A stretch of DNA of 64,000 nucleotides from Streptomyces marispadix (lineage in GTDB: Bacteria; Actinomycetota; Actinomycetes; Streptomycetales; Streptomycetaceae): positions 4,626,501 through 4,690,500 of the forward strand of contig NZ_JAKWJU010000002.1 in NCBI RefSeq assembly GCF_022524345.1, written 5' to 3'. The notes under the pieces are model-generated. The model did not search any database. It worked only from the letters and a program-made list of their open reading frames with translations, and was not told where the DNA came from. Position numbers and translations under genes: made by a program. Below, piece after piece: positions 1-8,541 of the stretch. How positions within the stretch are numbered: position 1 is the stretch's first letter; every line of letters begins with the position of its first letter.

Positions 1-212
1 TCGGTGACAATCCGCAGGTGCGCAACGACAGCCGGGAGTTCGGGCCTGTGCCCGACGATCTGGTGGTCGCGCGGGCATGGGTGCGGCTGCGTCCGCCGCG
101 GGGGCCTCAGCGCTCGTTGCGGCCTGTGCTGCTGTGGGTGCTCTCGGCGGTACGGCCGCTGGTGGCGCTGCCGCCGGCCTCGCGGTCGGCGGCGCGCTTG
201 CGGGCCCGGTAG
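1..212 (+). CDS. sodX: C-terminal end of S26 family signal peptidase, probably nickel-type SOD maturation protease (partial)
   Basis: The frame open from the left edge (codons start at base 3) begins GDNPQVRNDSREFGPVP, which matches the conserved box of S26 signal peptidases (GDN, then S/DSR, then FGPV). The catalytic Ser and Lys lie before the window. In streptomycetes a short S26 protease of this kind, SodX, trims the nickel superoxide dismutase SodN and often lies beside a CGNR regulator, as here. The gene name is therefore inferred from a fragment plus context. After the box the frame continues for about 50 Arg/Pro-rich residues to a TAG at 210-212, so its last 106 bases overlap the 3' end of the opposing CGNR gene. 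This tail looks like read-through into low-constraint sequence. Confidence 0.6.
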   Translation, partial: GDNPQVRNDSREFGPVPDDLVVARAWVRLRPPRGPQRSLRPVLLWVLSAVRPLVALPPASRSAARLRAR

Positions 213-745
213 GCCGCCACGTTGGCGCGGGTCGCGCAGCGGTCGGAGCAGTAGCGCCGGGAGCGGTTGGTGGAGGTGTCCAGATACGCCTTGCTGCACG
301 GCGACGCCTGACAGATGCCCAGCCTGTCGACGCCGAGGTCCGTGAGGTGGAAGGCGAGCCCCATGCACGCGGTGGCGGCGTAGCCGGCGGCCGCCGTGAC
401 GGGGTGCTCGGCGAGGTGCATGTGCCAGCGGGGGCGCCCGTCGTCGGCGAGGTCGCCGTGGCCGCTGATCTGCGGGCTGGCGGGGAACTCCATCAGCAGG
501 GAGTTGAGCAGGTCCACGGCGCGCGTCTCGTCGCCCTCGGAGGCGGCGCTGAAGACGGCGCGCAGCCGGGTCCGCACGGCGCGGAGGCGGCCGACGTCGG
601 CCTCCGTGGCGCGGCGGGCCGTCTGGCGGCTCTCGCCGCACAGCTCCCTCACGGCCTCGACCGACGTGAGGGTGTCCTCGTGCCGTTCCGGCTGCTCGGT
701 GTTGACCAGGCGCACCGCCCAGTCCGAGTAATAGTTGAGTTCCAC
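107..745 (-). CDS. CGNR zinc finger / ABATE domain transcriptional regulator
   Basis: This 212-residue protein has the stress-associated ABATE-like N-terminal domain (about 1-130) followed by a C-terminal zinc-finger and helix segment. The four putative zinc ligands are Cys145, Cys150, Cys166 and Cys170. The family's name-giving CGNR tetrapeptide reads CATR here (170-173), a conservative drift that keeps the Cys and Arg. Family members are thought to be DNA-binding regulators; the ligand is unknown. The start is a GTG at 745 preceded by AAGG. The gene is divergent from the methyltransferase (101 bp between starts), so the two probably share a promoter region. It is convergent with, and overlaps, the S26 peptidase end. 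Confidence 0.85.
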   Translation of the reverse strand: MELNYYSDWAVRLVNTEQPERHEDTLTSVEAVRELCGESRQTARRATEADVGRLRAVRTRLRAVFSAASEGDETRAVDLLNSLLMEFPASPQISGHGDLADDGRPRWHMHLAEHPVTAAAGYAATACMGLAFHLTDLGVDRLGICQASPCSKAYLDTSTNRSRRYCSDRCATRANVAAYRARKRAADREAGGSATSGRTAESTHSSTGRNER

Positions 746-846
746 TTGTGATCCTTACGGCTGCCGGTCTATCGTCGGCCGTGTTCAGTAATGAGTGCGC
801 TCGGACCGAGGGTATTACATCCACGTATCGCATCCAGGAGGACGGC

Positions 847-1692
847 GTGGCCGCGTACACGGACGAAGGCGACAGCGGGGGCGGCCGGAACAGCTCGGCG
901 CCCGGCGCCGACTGGCAGGCGTGGCAGGAGAGTTGGGACCGGCAGCAGGAGTTCTATCTGCCGGACCGCGAGGAGCGTTTCCGGGTCATGCTGGAGATGA
1001 CCGAGGCGCTCGCCGTGGCCCCGGGCGCATCGGGCCCCTCCGGGGCCTCCGGTCCCGCGGTGCTGGACCTGGCCTGCGGTACGGGCAGCATCTCGGCGCG
1101 TGTGCTGCGGCGCTTCCCGGACGCGCGCTGCACCGGGGTCGACCTCGACCCCGCGCTGCTCACGATCGCGCGGGGCTCCTTCGCCGGTGACGAGCGCGTG
1201 GAGTTCGTGACCGCGGACCTCACCGACCCGGACTGGACACGCCGGCTCCCGCACCGCTCGTACGACGCGGTGCTGACGGCCACGGCGCTGCACTGGCTGC
1301 GCAGCGACCAACTCGCCGTGCTCTACGGGCAGATCGCGGACGTGCTGCGGGACGGCGGCGTCTTCATGAACGCCGACCACATGCCCGACGAGACCACTCC
1401 GCGCATCAACGAGGCGGCGCACGCCTTCGACAAGGGGCGGCGTGAGCGGGCAGAGGCGGAGGGTTCGCAGGACTGGATCGCGTGGTGGGACGGGCTCTCC
1501 CGGGAGCCCGCGGTGGCCGACGCCGTGGCTGAGCGTTTCCGTACGATCGGCAATCCGCTCGCGGGCGACCACTCGGACGGCGAGGTGCAGTCTCCCGGCC
1601 GCCATGCGCAGTTGCTGCGGGAGGCGGGCTTCGCGGAGGCGCGTCCGGTGTGGAGCGCACCACTGGACGCGCTGGTGCTCGGGCTCAAGTAG
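847..1692 (+). CDS. Class I SAM-dependent methyltransferase
   Basis: The product (281 aa) carries the Rossmann methyltransferase core. Motif I, VLDLACGTGSIS, lies at about residues 72-83, followed by GVDLDP (motif II acidic residue) and a central strand near TATALHWL. The HWL motif and overall shape resemble methyltransferases of the trans-aconitate/UbiE type, but the substrate cannot be named. The GTG at 847 is chosen because AGGAGGA lies 5-11 bases upstream; the open frame extends further back without a ribosome site. It stands alone, with a 450 bp gap and a strong hairpin downstream. Confidence 0.8.
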   Translation: MAAYTDEGDSGGGRNSSAPGADWQAWQESWDRQQEFYLPDREERFRVMLEMTEALAVAPGASGPSGASGPAVLDLACGTGSISARVLRRFPDARCTGVDLDPALLTIARGSFAGDERVEFVTADLTDPDWTRRLPHRSYDAVLTATALHWLRSDQLAVLYGQIADVLRDGGVFMNADHMPDETTPRINEAAHAFDKGRRERAEAEGSQDWIAWWDGLSREPAVADAVAERFRTIGNPLAGDHSDGEVQSPGRHAQLLREAGFAEARPVWSAPLDALVLGLK

Positions 1693-1931
1693 CGGGTCGG
1701 TTCTCGGAGTCCTCAAGTCCTCAAGCAGTGCGCGCGAGCTGCCCGTCGGCCGCTACGAACGGGGGTGCGGCCGGATTGCGGGCCGGGCGGCCGGTGCCGG
1801 GGTGCAACTCGCCGATGCGGGGCCCCGAGTGACAGGCGTGGGGTTCGACTCACCGGCACCGGGCCCCATGACCATGACCCGGCTGGCGGGCTGCCGGGCT
1901 CCCCGCGACCGGCCCTCCTGCGCCCAAGGCC

Positions 1932-1985
1932 CAGCCTCATACGACCGAAGCCCGGCCCCAGCCCCATACGAGCGAAGCCCGGTCC
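1932..1985. repeat. Two-copy 27-bp tandem repeat
   Basis: Units start CAGCCTCATACGACCGAAG and CAGCCCCATACGAGCGAAG and differ at three positions. They immediately precede the terminator hairpin and may have arisen by slippage. Confidence 0.8.
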
Positions 1986-2008
1986 CGGGTGACTCCCCGG
2001 GACCGGGC
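1977..2008. terminator. Bidirectional hairpin terminator
   Basis: Perfect 13-bp stem GCCCGGTCCCGGG / CCCGGGACCGGGC with a 6-nt loop, between the convergent methyltransferase and malic enzyme genes. No T-tract follows, as is common in high-G+C actinomycetes. Confidence 0.7.
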
Positions 2009-2142
2009 CGTTCGTCCGTGAACCACGCCGGGCAGCGGGCCTGTTGAGCGCCCGGCGCCGCCCGCCCGCTCGCCCGCCGGGCGTCGGGTGAACCCTCCGC
2101 CCACCGCGGGCGACCGTCCACTCCGCGTCGGGCATCAGGCCC

Positions 2143-3339
2143 TCAGCGCCGCGCCACGCCCTCCGCGCGTGCTGCCGCCGCCACCGCTGCCGTCACCGCG
2201 GGGGCGACGCGCTCGTCGAACGGCGAGGGGATGACGCAGTCCGCGCTCAGCTCCTCGGAGACCACGGCCGCCAGAGCCTCGGCCGCCGCGAGCTTCATGC
2301 CCTCGGTGATGTCGGTCGCGCGCACCTGGAGCGCTCCCGCGAAGACACCGGGGAAGGCGAGGACGTTGTTGATCTGGTTCGGGTAGTCGCTGCGGCCGGT
2401 GGCGACCACGGCGGCGTACTTGGAGGCGACGTCCGGGTGGATCTCCGGGTTGGGGTTGGCCATGGCGAAGACGAAGGAGTCCTTCGCCAGGGTCGCCACC
2501 GCCTCCTCGGGGACCGTACCGCCGCTGACGCCGATGAAGACGTCCGCTCCGGCCATGACCGACTCCAGCGAGCCCGAGCGCCCCTCCTTGTTGGTGAAGG
2601 CGGCCAACTCCCGCTTGACGTCGGTGAGATCGTCGCGGTCGGCGGAGACGACGCCCTTGCGGTCGCAGACCACGACGTCGCCGATGCCCGCCTCCACGAG
2701 GATCTTGGCGATGGCGATTCCCGCGGCGCCCGCGCCGGAGATCACCGTACGCAGATCGCCCAGCGAACGCTGCGAGAGAAGCGCGGCGTTGCGGAGCGCC
2801 GCGAGGGTGACGATGGCCGTGCCGTGCTGGTCGTCGTGGAAGACGGGAACGTCGAGGCGCTCCTTGAGCTTTGCCTCGATCTCGAAGCACCGGGGTGCCG
2901 CGATGTCCTCCAGGTTGACGCCGCCGAAGGACGGTGCGAGACGTACGACGGTCTCCACGATCTCGTCGGTCTCACGGCAGTCCAGCGCGACCGGGAACGC
3001 GTCCACGCCGCCGAACTGCTTGAAGAGGATGGACTTGCCCTCCATCACCGGGAGGGACGCCTCCGCGCCGATGTCGCCGAGACCCAGCACCGCGCTGCCG
3101 TCGGTGACCACGGCCACCACCTGGGACTTCCAGGTGTAGTCCGCGACCAGCTCCGGCTGTTCGGCGATGGCGCTGCAGATCTTGGCGACGCCGGGTGTGT
3201 ACGCGAGGGACAACTCGTCCGCGTCGCGCACGGGGACGGTCGCCTGCACGGCCATCTTCCCGCCGCGGTGCAGGGCGAAGGCCGGATCGATCACGTCCTC
3301 GTCCAGTCCGTCCTTCGAATTGACGATCTCCGCTGCCAC
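2143..3339 (-). CDS. NAD(P)-dependent malic enzyme
   Basis: This 398-residue protein oxidatively decarboxylates malate to pyruvate, linking the TCA cycle to pyruvate and supplying reduced cofactor. It has the short bacterial malic enzyme layout: an N-terminal malic domain with the SLAYTPGVA motif (catalytic Tyr) and GDIG / GKSILFKQFGG, then a Rossmann NAD-binding domain with ISGAGAAGIAIAK. The start is set at GTG 3339 (VAAEIVN) because AAAGGGG lies 7-13 bases upstream and family members begin here. The open frame goes on 90 codons upstream through Pro/Gly-rich repeat-like sequence that looks non-coding. NAD versus NADP preference cannot be read with certainty. Confidence 0.93.
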   Translation of the reverse strand: MAAEIVNSKDGLDEDVIDPAFALHRGGKMAVQATVPVRDADELSLAYTPGVAKICSAIAEQPELVADYTWKSQVVAVVTDGSAVLGLGDIGAEASLPVMEGKSILFKQFGGVDAFPVALDCRETDEIVETVVRLAPSFGGVNLEDIAAPRCFEIEAKLKERLDVPVFHDDQHGTAIVTLAALRNAALLSQRSLGDLRTVISGAGAAGIAIAKILVEAGIGDVVVCDRKGVVSADRDDLTDVKRELAAFTNKEGRSGSLESVMAGADVFIGVSGGTVPEEAVATLAKDSFVFAMANPNPEIHPDVASKYAAVVATGRSDYPNQINNVLAFPGVFAGALQVRATDITEGMKLAAAEALAAVVSEELSADCVIPSPFDERVAPAVTAAVAAAARAEGVARR

Positions 3340-4011
3340 TTGTCGAACCCCTTTGTCGAAAAACTTTGTGAGAGTGGCCGCTCCCTGGTTGAGGAACGGG
3401 CGGGCACCACGTCCGCCGGCCGCGGCGCCCCTTGGCCCTGGTGGGAGCCCCGGGCAGAGCCCGGTCGGGGGTCCCCCAGGCCGTTGGGCCGAGGTCGGGG
3501 GTGCCCCCGGGCCGTCAGGCCGAGGCGGGGCCCCCGGCCGTCGGGCCGAAGTCGGGCCCCGGGCCGTCGGACCCAGGAGGAGAAGGCGAACGCCGGGCGC
3601 GCCGCTCACGCGCCCCGGTCCCCGGGTGAGGGGTGTAATCGACCTTTGTACCTGACGAAGCCCACTTGTTACGACCCGCTTCTCTCATGAGCGGCGGTCT
3701 GTAAACGGACATTAGCCCACACAACGTCCGGAAGGTGTCCGGGGGTCGGGGAATCGGCGACGCCAACACCCTTGCCGGCGAAGGGTATTCGGCCAGGCAC
3801 GGTGATGTGCCGAAGGTCTCCTGTCCGTGCCGGGCCCGACTGAGGGCGACGCCCTGTACGCGACGGGTGAGTGCCCTGTATCCGGAGCCCGGCCTCCGTT
3901 ATGTGATTTTGACTCACCAGATCTGCGTAAGCCCTCGAACGGATGGCAGGATTTCCAAGCACCCGAGCATTCCCCCACTGGCCGCTCCCTTTTCCGCAGG
4001 AGGACCCCGTG
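3340..4011. other. Gene-free 672 bp divergent regulatory region with G+C-rich repeats
   Basis: This separates malic enzyme (minus) from the amino acid ABC operon (plus) and must hold both promoters. Between about 3470 and 3580 there are imperfect repeats of a unit like GGGCCGTCGGGCCGAGGTCG, whose translation gives only a Pro/Gly-rich open frame. The less G+C-rich part (3620-3960) contains TTGACT at 3909-3914, a possible -35 element for the ABC operon, but no convincing -10 at the right distance. Confidence 0.5.
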
Positions 4012-4998
4012 ATGACCGCACGCACCCCCCGCCGTCCGGGCACCGCGCGCAGGCGGAGCTCCACCAGGGCCTTCGGCCTGGGAGGTACCCGCAGCGTGGC
4101 GGCGCCCGTCGCACTCGCGGTCACCGGCGCCCTGCTGCTTGCAGGCTGCGGCGACCAGACGGACTCCGCGAGCGGAGGCGCGAAGACGCAGGGCAACAAG
4201 GCCCCGTACTTCGACGAGCTGCCGAAGAAGATCCAGAACGCGGGCGTCATCAAGGTCGGTACGGATGCCGCGTACAAGCCCATGGAGTACAAGGACGGGC
4301 AGAAGATAGTCGGACTCGACCCCGACATCGCCAACGCGCTCGGCAAGCAGCTCGGAGTGCGCTTCGAGTTCACGAACGGCACCTTCGACGGGCTGATCAC
4401 CTCCATGCAGACCGGCCGCTTCGACATGATCATGTCGTCGATGACGGACACCAAGGACCGGCAGGAGGGCCTCGACGACCAGGGCAAGAAGGTTGGCAAG
4501 GGCGTCGACTTCGTCGACTACCTCACGGCGGGCTCCTCGATCCTCGTCGAGAAGGGCAACCCGAAGAAGATCAAGAAGATCGACGACCTGTGCGGCAAGA
4601 AGGTCGCGACGCAGCGCGGCACCACCTCGCACGAGATCCTCAAGAAGCAGATCGACGAGTGCAAGAAGGACCGTGAACGGCCCCTGACGATCGAGCCGTT
4701 CGACACGGACGACGAGGCGCGCGTGCGGCTGAAGGCCGGTGGCGTCGTCGCGGACATCTCCGACTTCCCCGTCGCCGCCAACGCCGCCAAGTCCACCGAC
4801 GACTTCGAAGTCGTAGGCGAGCAGATGGAGTCCGCCCCGTACGGCATGGCCGTCACCAAGGGCAACGACGAACTCAGCGGCGCCCTCAAGCAGGCCCTGG
4901 CGAAGATCATCGACAACGGCACCTACGAGAAGCTGCTGGCGAAGTGGGGCGTCGAGGACGGCGGCGTCTTCAAGGCGAAGATCAACAGCGGCACCTGA
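4012..4998 (+). CDS. Polar amino acid ABC transporter, substrate-binding lipoprotein
   Basis: The 328-residue protein is a family 3 extracellular solute-binding protein that captures amino acids for the permease and ATPase encoded next. A lipoprotein signal is clear: an Arg-rich n-region, a hydrophobic stretch and the lipobox LLLAGC with Cys46. The mature part has the family pattern GTDAAYKPMEY, GLDPDIANALG and DGLITSMQTGRFD. The start ATG (4012) follows GGAGGA by eight bases; a GTG directly before it is possible. It heads a three-gene operon. A glutamate/glutamine or basic amino acid ligand is plausible but not determined. Confidence 0.92.
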   Translation: MTARTPRRPGTARRRSSTRAFGLGGTRSVAAPVALAVTGALLLAGCGDQTDSASGGAKTQGNKAPYFDELPKKIQNAGVIKVGTDAAYKPMEYKDGQKIVGLDPDIANALGKQLGVRFEFTNGTFDGLITSMQTGRFDMIMSSMTDTKDRQEGLDDQGKKVGKGVDFVDYLTAGSSILVEKGNPKKIKKIDDLCGKKVATQRGTTSHEILKKQIDECKKDRERPLTIEPFDTDDEARVRLKAGGVVADISDFPVAANAAKSTDDFEVVGEQMESAPYGMAVTKGNDELSGALKQALAKIIDNGTYEKLLAKWGVEDGGVFKAKINSGT

Positions 4999-5065
4999 GC
5001 CGCGCCACCGCCAGCCCCTCCCGGACCAGCCCCTCCGGGGCTCCGACCGACAGGCAGCCACATCC

Positions 5066-6031
5066 ATGACCGCTCCCACCGATAAGGCGGCGGACGGCGC
5101 TTCGCCGCCCGCCCGCACGCCTCCCGAGGCGATAAGAGCGATACCCGTGCGGCACTACGGCCGCTACGTCTCCGCCGCCGTCGTCATCGTGCTCCTCCTC
5201 CTCATCGTCAAGGCGTTCGCGGAGGCGGACCTGACGTGGGGGTCGGTCGGCAGCTTCTTCTTCAACGACCAGATCATGCAGGGCGTGGCCAACACCCTCG
5301 TCGTCAGCGTGCTGTCCATGCTGATGGGCCTGGTGCTCGGCATCGTCCTCGCCGTGATGCGGATGTCGAAGAACCCGGTCACCAACTCCGTGGCGTGGGG
5401 CTACATCTGGTTCTTCCGCGGCACGCCCGTCTACGTGCAGTTGCTGCTCTGGTTCAACCTCGCGCTGATCTTCCCCGTCCTCAACCTCGGCCCGATCTAC
5501 AAGGACGAGATGACGGACGTCATGACGCCGTTCATGGCCGCCCTGCTCGGACTCGGGCTCAACGAGGCCGCGTACATGGCGGAGATCTGCCGCGCGGGCA
5601 TCCAGTCCGTCGACGAGGGGCAGACGGAGGCGTCGCAGGCGCTGGGGATGACCAACGGGCAGAACATGCGGCGCATCGTGCTGCCGCAGGCGATGCGCGT
5701 GATCGTGCCGCCCACCGGCAACGAGTTCATCAACCTGCTGAAGACGTCGGCGCTCTGCTCGGTCGTGCAGTACGAGGAGGTGCTGCGCAAGGCGCAGAAC
5801 ATCGGCAACACCTCCAGCGCGGTCGTGGAGATGCTGTTCGTGGCGACCATCTGGTTCCTCGTGATCACGACGATCTTCAGCATCGGGCAGTTCTATCTGG
5901 AACGGCACTACGCGCGTGGCTCGTCCCGGCAGCTTCCCGCGACGCCCTGGCAGCGGGCGCGGCAGCTCGTGTTCACCTTCAGCCGTGGTACGGGAGCGGG
6001 CTCCGGCCCGGGAGCGGGAGGCGCCGCATGA
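5066..6031 (+). CDS. Amino acid ABC transporter permease (HisM/GlnP type)
   Basis: This inner-membrane permease of 321 aa has about five predicted helices after a 30-residue Pro/Ala-rich cytoplasmic lead. It carries the polar amino acid permease signature: [10 protein letters not shown], then [21 protein letters not shown] and EASQALGM, the EAA loop that docks the ATPase. It lies 67 bases after the binding-protein gene and its stop overlaps the ATPase start as ATGA, so translation is coupled. The C-terminal tail is Gly-rich and unconserved. Confidence 0.93.
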   Translation: MTAPTDKAADGASPPARTPPEAIRAIPVRHYGRYVSAAVVIVLLLLIVKAFAEADLTWGSVGSFFFNDQIMQGVANTLVVSVLSMLMGLVLGIVLAVMRMSKNPVTNSVAWGYIWFFRGTPVYVQLLLWFNLALIFPVLNLGPIYKDEMTDVMTPFMAALLGLGLNEAAYMAEICRAGIQSVDEGQTEASQALGMTNGQNMRRIVLPQAMRVIVPPTGNEFINLLKTSALCSVVQYEEVLRKAQNIGNTSSAVVEMLFVATIWFLVITTIFSIGQFYLERHYARGSSRQLPATPWQRARQLVFTFSRGTGAGSGPGAGGAA

Positions 6032-6789
6032 ACGCGATGGTGAAGGCGGAGGCCGTACACAAGTCCTTCGGGCATGTCGAGGTGCTCAAGGGCATCGACC
6101 TGGAGGTCGCGCCGCGCGAGGTCTTCTGCATCGTCGGGCCCTCCGGCTCCGGCAAGTCGACGTTCCTGCGGTGCATCAACCACCTGGAGAAGATCAACGC
6201 CGGACGGCTCTACGTCGACGGCACCCTGGTCGGCTACCGGGAGCACGGCAACAAGCTCTACGAGCTGCGCGACCGCGAAGTGGCCGCGCAGCGCCGCGAC
6301 ATCGGCATGGTCTTCCAGCGCTTCAATCTCTTCCCGCACATGACCGCGCTGGAGAACGTGATGGAGGCGCCGGTACAGGTCAAGGGCGAGCCCAAGGCGC
6401 AGGCGGCGGAGCGTGCCCGCACCATGCTCGACAGGGTGGGCCTCGGCGAGAAGACCGACAGCTATCCGGCACAGCTCTCCGGCGGGCAGCAGCAGCGCGT
6501 GGCCATCGCCCGTGCGCTGGCGATGGAGCCGAAGCTGATGCTCTTCGACGAGCCGACCTCGGCGCTCGACCCGGAGCTGGTGGGCGAAGTCCTCGACGTC
6601 ATGCGCGACTTGGCGCAGGACGGCATGACGATGATCGTCGTCACGCACGAGATGGGCTTCGCACGCGAGGTGGGCGACTCGCTCGTCTTCATGGACGACG
6701 GGGTGGTCGTGGAGTCCGGACGGCCGCGGGATGTGCTGAACGACCCGCAGCACGAGCGGACGAAGTCCTTCCTGTCGAAGGTCCTCTAG
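6028..6789 (+). CDS. Amino acid ABC transporter ATP-binding protein (GlnQ type)
   Basis: The 253-residue ATPase powers the transporter encoded just upstream. All nucleotide-binding motifs are intact: Walker [11 protein letters not shown]-loop [10 protein letters not shown], signature LSGGQQQR, Walker [13 protein letters not shown] and switch histidine VVTHEMGF. This pattern matches GlnQ/HisP-type ATPases for polar amino acids. The ATG at 6028 overlaps the permease stop (ATGA). Confidence 0.95.
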   Translation: MNAMVKAEAVHKSFGHVEVLKGIDLEVAPREVFCIVGPSGSGKSTFLRCINHLEKINAGRLYVDGTLVGYREHGNKLYELRDREVAAQRRDIGMVFQRFNLFPHMTALENVMEAPVQVKGEPKAQAAERARTMLDRVGLGEKTDSYPAQLSGGQQQRVAIARALAMEPKLMLFDEPTSALDPELVGEVLDVMRDLAQDGMTMIVVTHEMGFAREVGDSLVFMDDGVVVESGRPRDVLNDPQHERTKSFLSKVL

Positions 6790-6903
6790 GGACGGGACGC
6801 GGGCATGCGTGCGTGGGCGTGCGCGGGCGGCCCGCCGTGAGATCTGTCGCGTTGCGGGGCGGGGGCTTTCTGGCCCCTGTCCTGCGGGAGTAGCGTCTGG
6901 ATC

Positions 6904-7866
6904 ATGTTTGCTGCATACGCCGCGCGCATCGACAAGGAACAGCCGCTCGACGGGCTGGAGCTGGGCGACCGCCCGGAGCCGGCCGTTCCGGACCACTGGA
7001 CGTCCATCGAGGTCAAGGCGGCGTCGCTCAACCACCACGACCTGTGGTCGCTGCGGGGCGTCGGCCTGGGCGAGGACTCGCTCCCGATGATCCTCGGCTG
7101 CGACGCCGCCGGAGTCGACGCCGACGGCAACGAGGTGGTGCTCCACTCCGTCATCGGCGCCACCGGTCACGGCGTCGGCCCGCGCGAGCAGCGGACCCTG
7201 CTGACGGAGAAGTACCAGGGCACCTTCGCCGAGCGCGTGGCCGTACCGAGCTGGAACGTACTGCCGAAGCCGAAGCAGCTCTCCTTCGAGGAGGCCGCCT
7301 GCCTGCCCACGGCCTGGCTGACCGCGTACCGCATGCTCTTCACCAACGCGGGCGTACGGCCAGGCGACAGCGTGCTGGTGCAGGGAGCGGGCGGCGGTGT
7401 CGCGACCGCCGCGATCGTGCTCGGTGCCGCCGCCGGACTGCGGGTCTTCGCCACCAGCCGCAGCGAGGACAAGCGCAAGCGCGCCGTCGAACTCGGCGCC
7501 GAGGCCGCCGTGGAGAGCGGGGCCCGGCTGCCGCAGCGCGTCGACGCCGTACTGGAGACCGTCGGCGCGGCCACCTGGTCGCACTCGCTGAAGTCGCTGA
7601 AGCCGGGCGGCACCGTCGTCATCTCGGGAGCCACCAGCGGCCCCAACCCGCCCGCCACGGAGCTCAACCGGGTCTTCTTCCTCGAACTCAAGGTCGTCGG
7701 CTCGACGATGGGCAGCAAGGAGGAACTCGCCTCCCTGCTGGACTTCTGCGCCACCAAGGGCGTCCGCCCCGTCATCGACTCGACGCTGCCGCTGGACCGG
7801 GCCCGCGAGGGCTTCGCGAAGATGGCGGAGGGCGAACTCTTCGGCAAGATCGTCCTTACGGTCTGA
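6904..7866 (+). CDS. Zinc-binding-type alcohol dehydrogenase / quinone oxidoreductase (MDR superfamily)
   Basis: The 320-residue protein has the MDR fold: an N-terminal GroES-like domain (SLNHHDLWSLRGVG, then GCDAAGVD) and a Rossmann domain with VQGAGGGVATAAIVLG for NAD(P). It lacks the Cys-rich structural zinc loop, so although such genes are often called zinc-binding dehydrogenases, it may be a zinc-free quinone-oxidoreductase-like enzyme. The substrate is unknown. It is followed two bases later by the Uma2 gene, suggesting cotranscription. Confidence 0.85.
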   Translation: MFAAYAARIDKEQPLDGLELGDRPEPAVPDHWTSIEVKAASLNHHDLWSLRGVGLGEDSLPMILGCDAAGVDADGNEVVLHSVIGATGHGVGPREQRTLLTEKYQGTFAERVAVPSWNVLPKPKQLSFEEAACLPTAWLTAYRMLFTNAGVRPGDSVLVQGAGGGVATAAIVLGAAAGLRVFATSRSEDKRKRAVELGAEAAVESGARLPQRVDAVLETVGAATWSHSLKSLKPGGTVVISGATSGPNPPATELNRVFFLELKVVGSTMGSKEELASLLDFCATKGVRPVIDSTLPLDRAREGFAKMAEGELFGKIVLTV

Positions 7867-7868
7867 CG

Positions 7869-8453
7869 ATGGCAGCCCCTGAGCGTGAGTCCGAAGTGGC
7901 AGCCGACGACGGCACCGGGTCATCGGTGGAGCACGCCTTCGACGCGTACAACGCGGCGTCCCCCGAGGGATGGCGCGTGGAGTTGATCGAGGGAGAGATC
8001 CACGTGGTGCCACCGGCCAACGGCGAGCACGAAGAGATCGTGTCCGAGGTGAGCGGGCAGGTCCGCGACCATCGCAGGGAATTCGGCCGTTACACCGGGC
8101 TCGGCCTGTTCGTGCCCGACGCGTCCCCCACAGGCAAGGTCGTGCCGGATCTCGTCATCGCGCCGAAGGGCAGCTTCGGCGACGACGCCGAGTACCACGA
8201 CCCCGCGCCCGTGCTGCTCGTCGGCGAGGTGACCTTCCGGTCCACCGCCCAGCAGGACCGCGGGCCGAAGCTGCGCGGCTATGCCCGTGCGGGCATCCCC
8301 TGCTATCTGCTGATCGACCGCGAGGTCGGCGAGGTCGTGGTCTTCTCGGAGCCCTCCGGCGCCTCGTACACGCGCAGGGTCGAGGCGAAGCTGTCGAAGA
8401 CGATCGAGCTGCCCGAGCCGCTCGGATTCGAGCTGGACACGGGGGAGTTCTGA
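7869..8453 (+). CDS. Uma2 family (DUF820) PD-(D/E)XK nuclease-like protein
   Basis: This 194-residue protein belongs to the Uma2 family, very abundant in streptomycetes and predicted to have a restriction-endonuclease fold. Visible family features are ELIEGEIHVVPP near the N-terminus, VVPDLVIAPKG (candidate metal-binding Asp), VLLVGEVTF (Glu) and KLRGYARAGIPCYLLID. The ATG at 7869 is two bases after the dehydrogenase stop. The real biological role of Uma2 proteins is unknown. A strong terminator follows. Confidence 0.85.
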   Translation: MAAPERESEVAADDGTGSSVEHAFDAYNAASPEGWRVELIEGEIHVVPPANGEHEEIVSEVSGQVRDHRREFGRYTGLGLFVPDASPTGKVVPDLVIAPKGSFGDDAEYHDPAPVLLVGEVTFRSTAQQDRGPKLRGYARAGIPCYLLIDREVGEVVVFSEPSGASYTRRVEAKLSKTIELPEPLGFELDTGEF

Positions 8454-8455
8454 GC

Positions 8456-8495
8456 GGGGGCGTCGTCGGGGACGGACGCCCCCGACGACGCCCCC
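8456..8495. terminator. Strong bidirectional terminator
   Basis: Perfect 16-bp stem GGGGGCGTCGTCGGGG / CCCCGACGACGCCCCC with an 8-nt loop, between the convergent Uma2 and PadR genes. Confidence 0.8.
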
Positions 8496-8541
8496 GTATC
8501 TCCCGGACAGACCCCCGGCCCGCCCTCGAACCCCCGCCGTC

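Larger units (their letters stand above)
1693..2142. other. Gene-free 450 bp between convergent genes, with tandem repeat and terminator
   Basis: No protein of recognisable family is encoded. The stretch holds two copies of a 27-bp tandem repeat (1932-1958 and 1959-1985, 24 of 27 bases equal) that run into a perfect hairpin. The rest is G+C-rich with no clear promoter. Confidence 0.6.

Noticed and set aside
3470..3580. CRISPR-like repeat series
   Set aside because: Units are G+C-rich, imperfect and without unique spacers. They look like slippage repeats.
3340..3609. N-terminal extension of malic enzyme by 90 codons
   Set aside because: The extension is Pro/Gly/Arg repeat sequence, and the GTG at 3339 has a ribosome site and the family N-terminus.
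6904..7866. Classical zinc alcohol dehydrogenase
   Set aside because: The structural-zinc cysteine loop is missing and catalytic zinc ligands are not obvious; only MDR membership is claimed.
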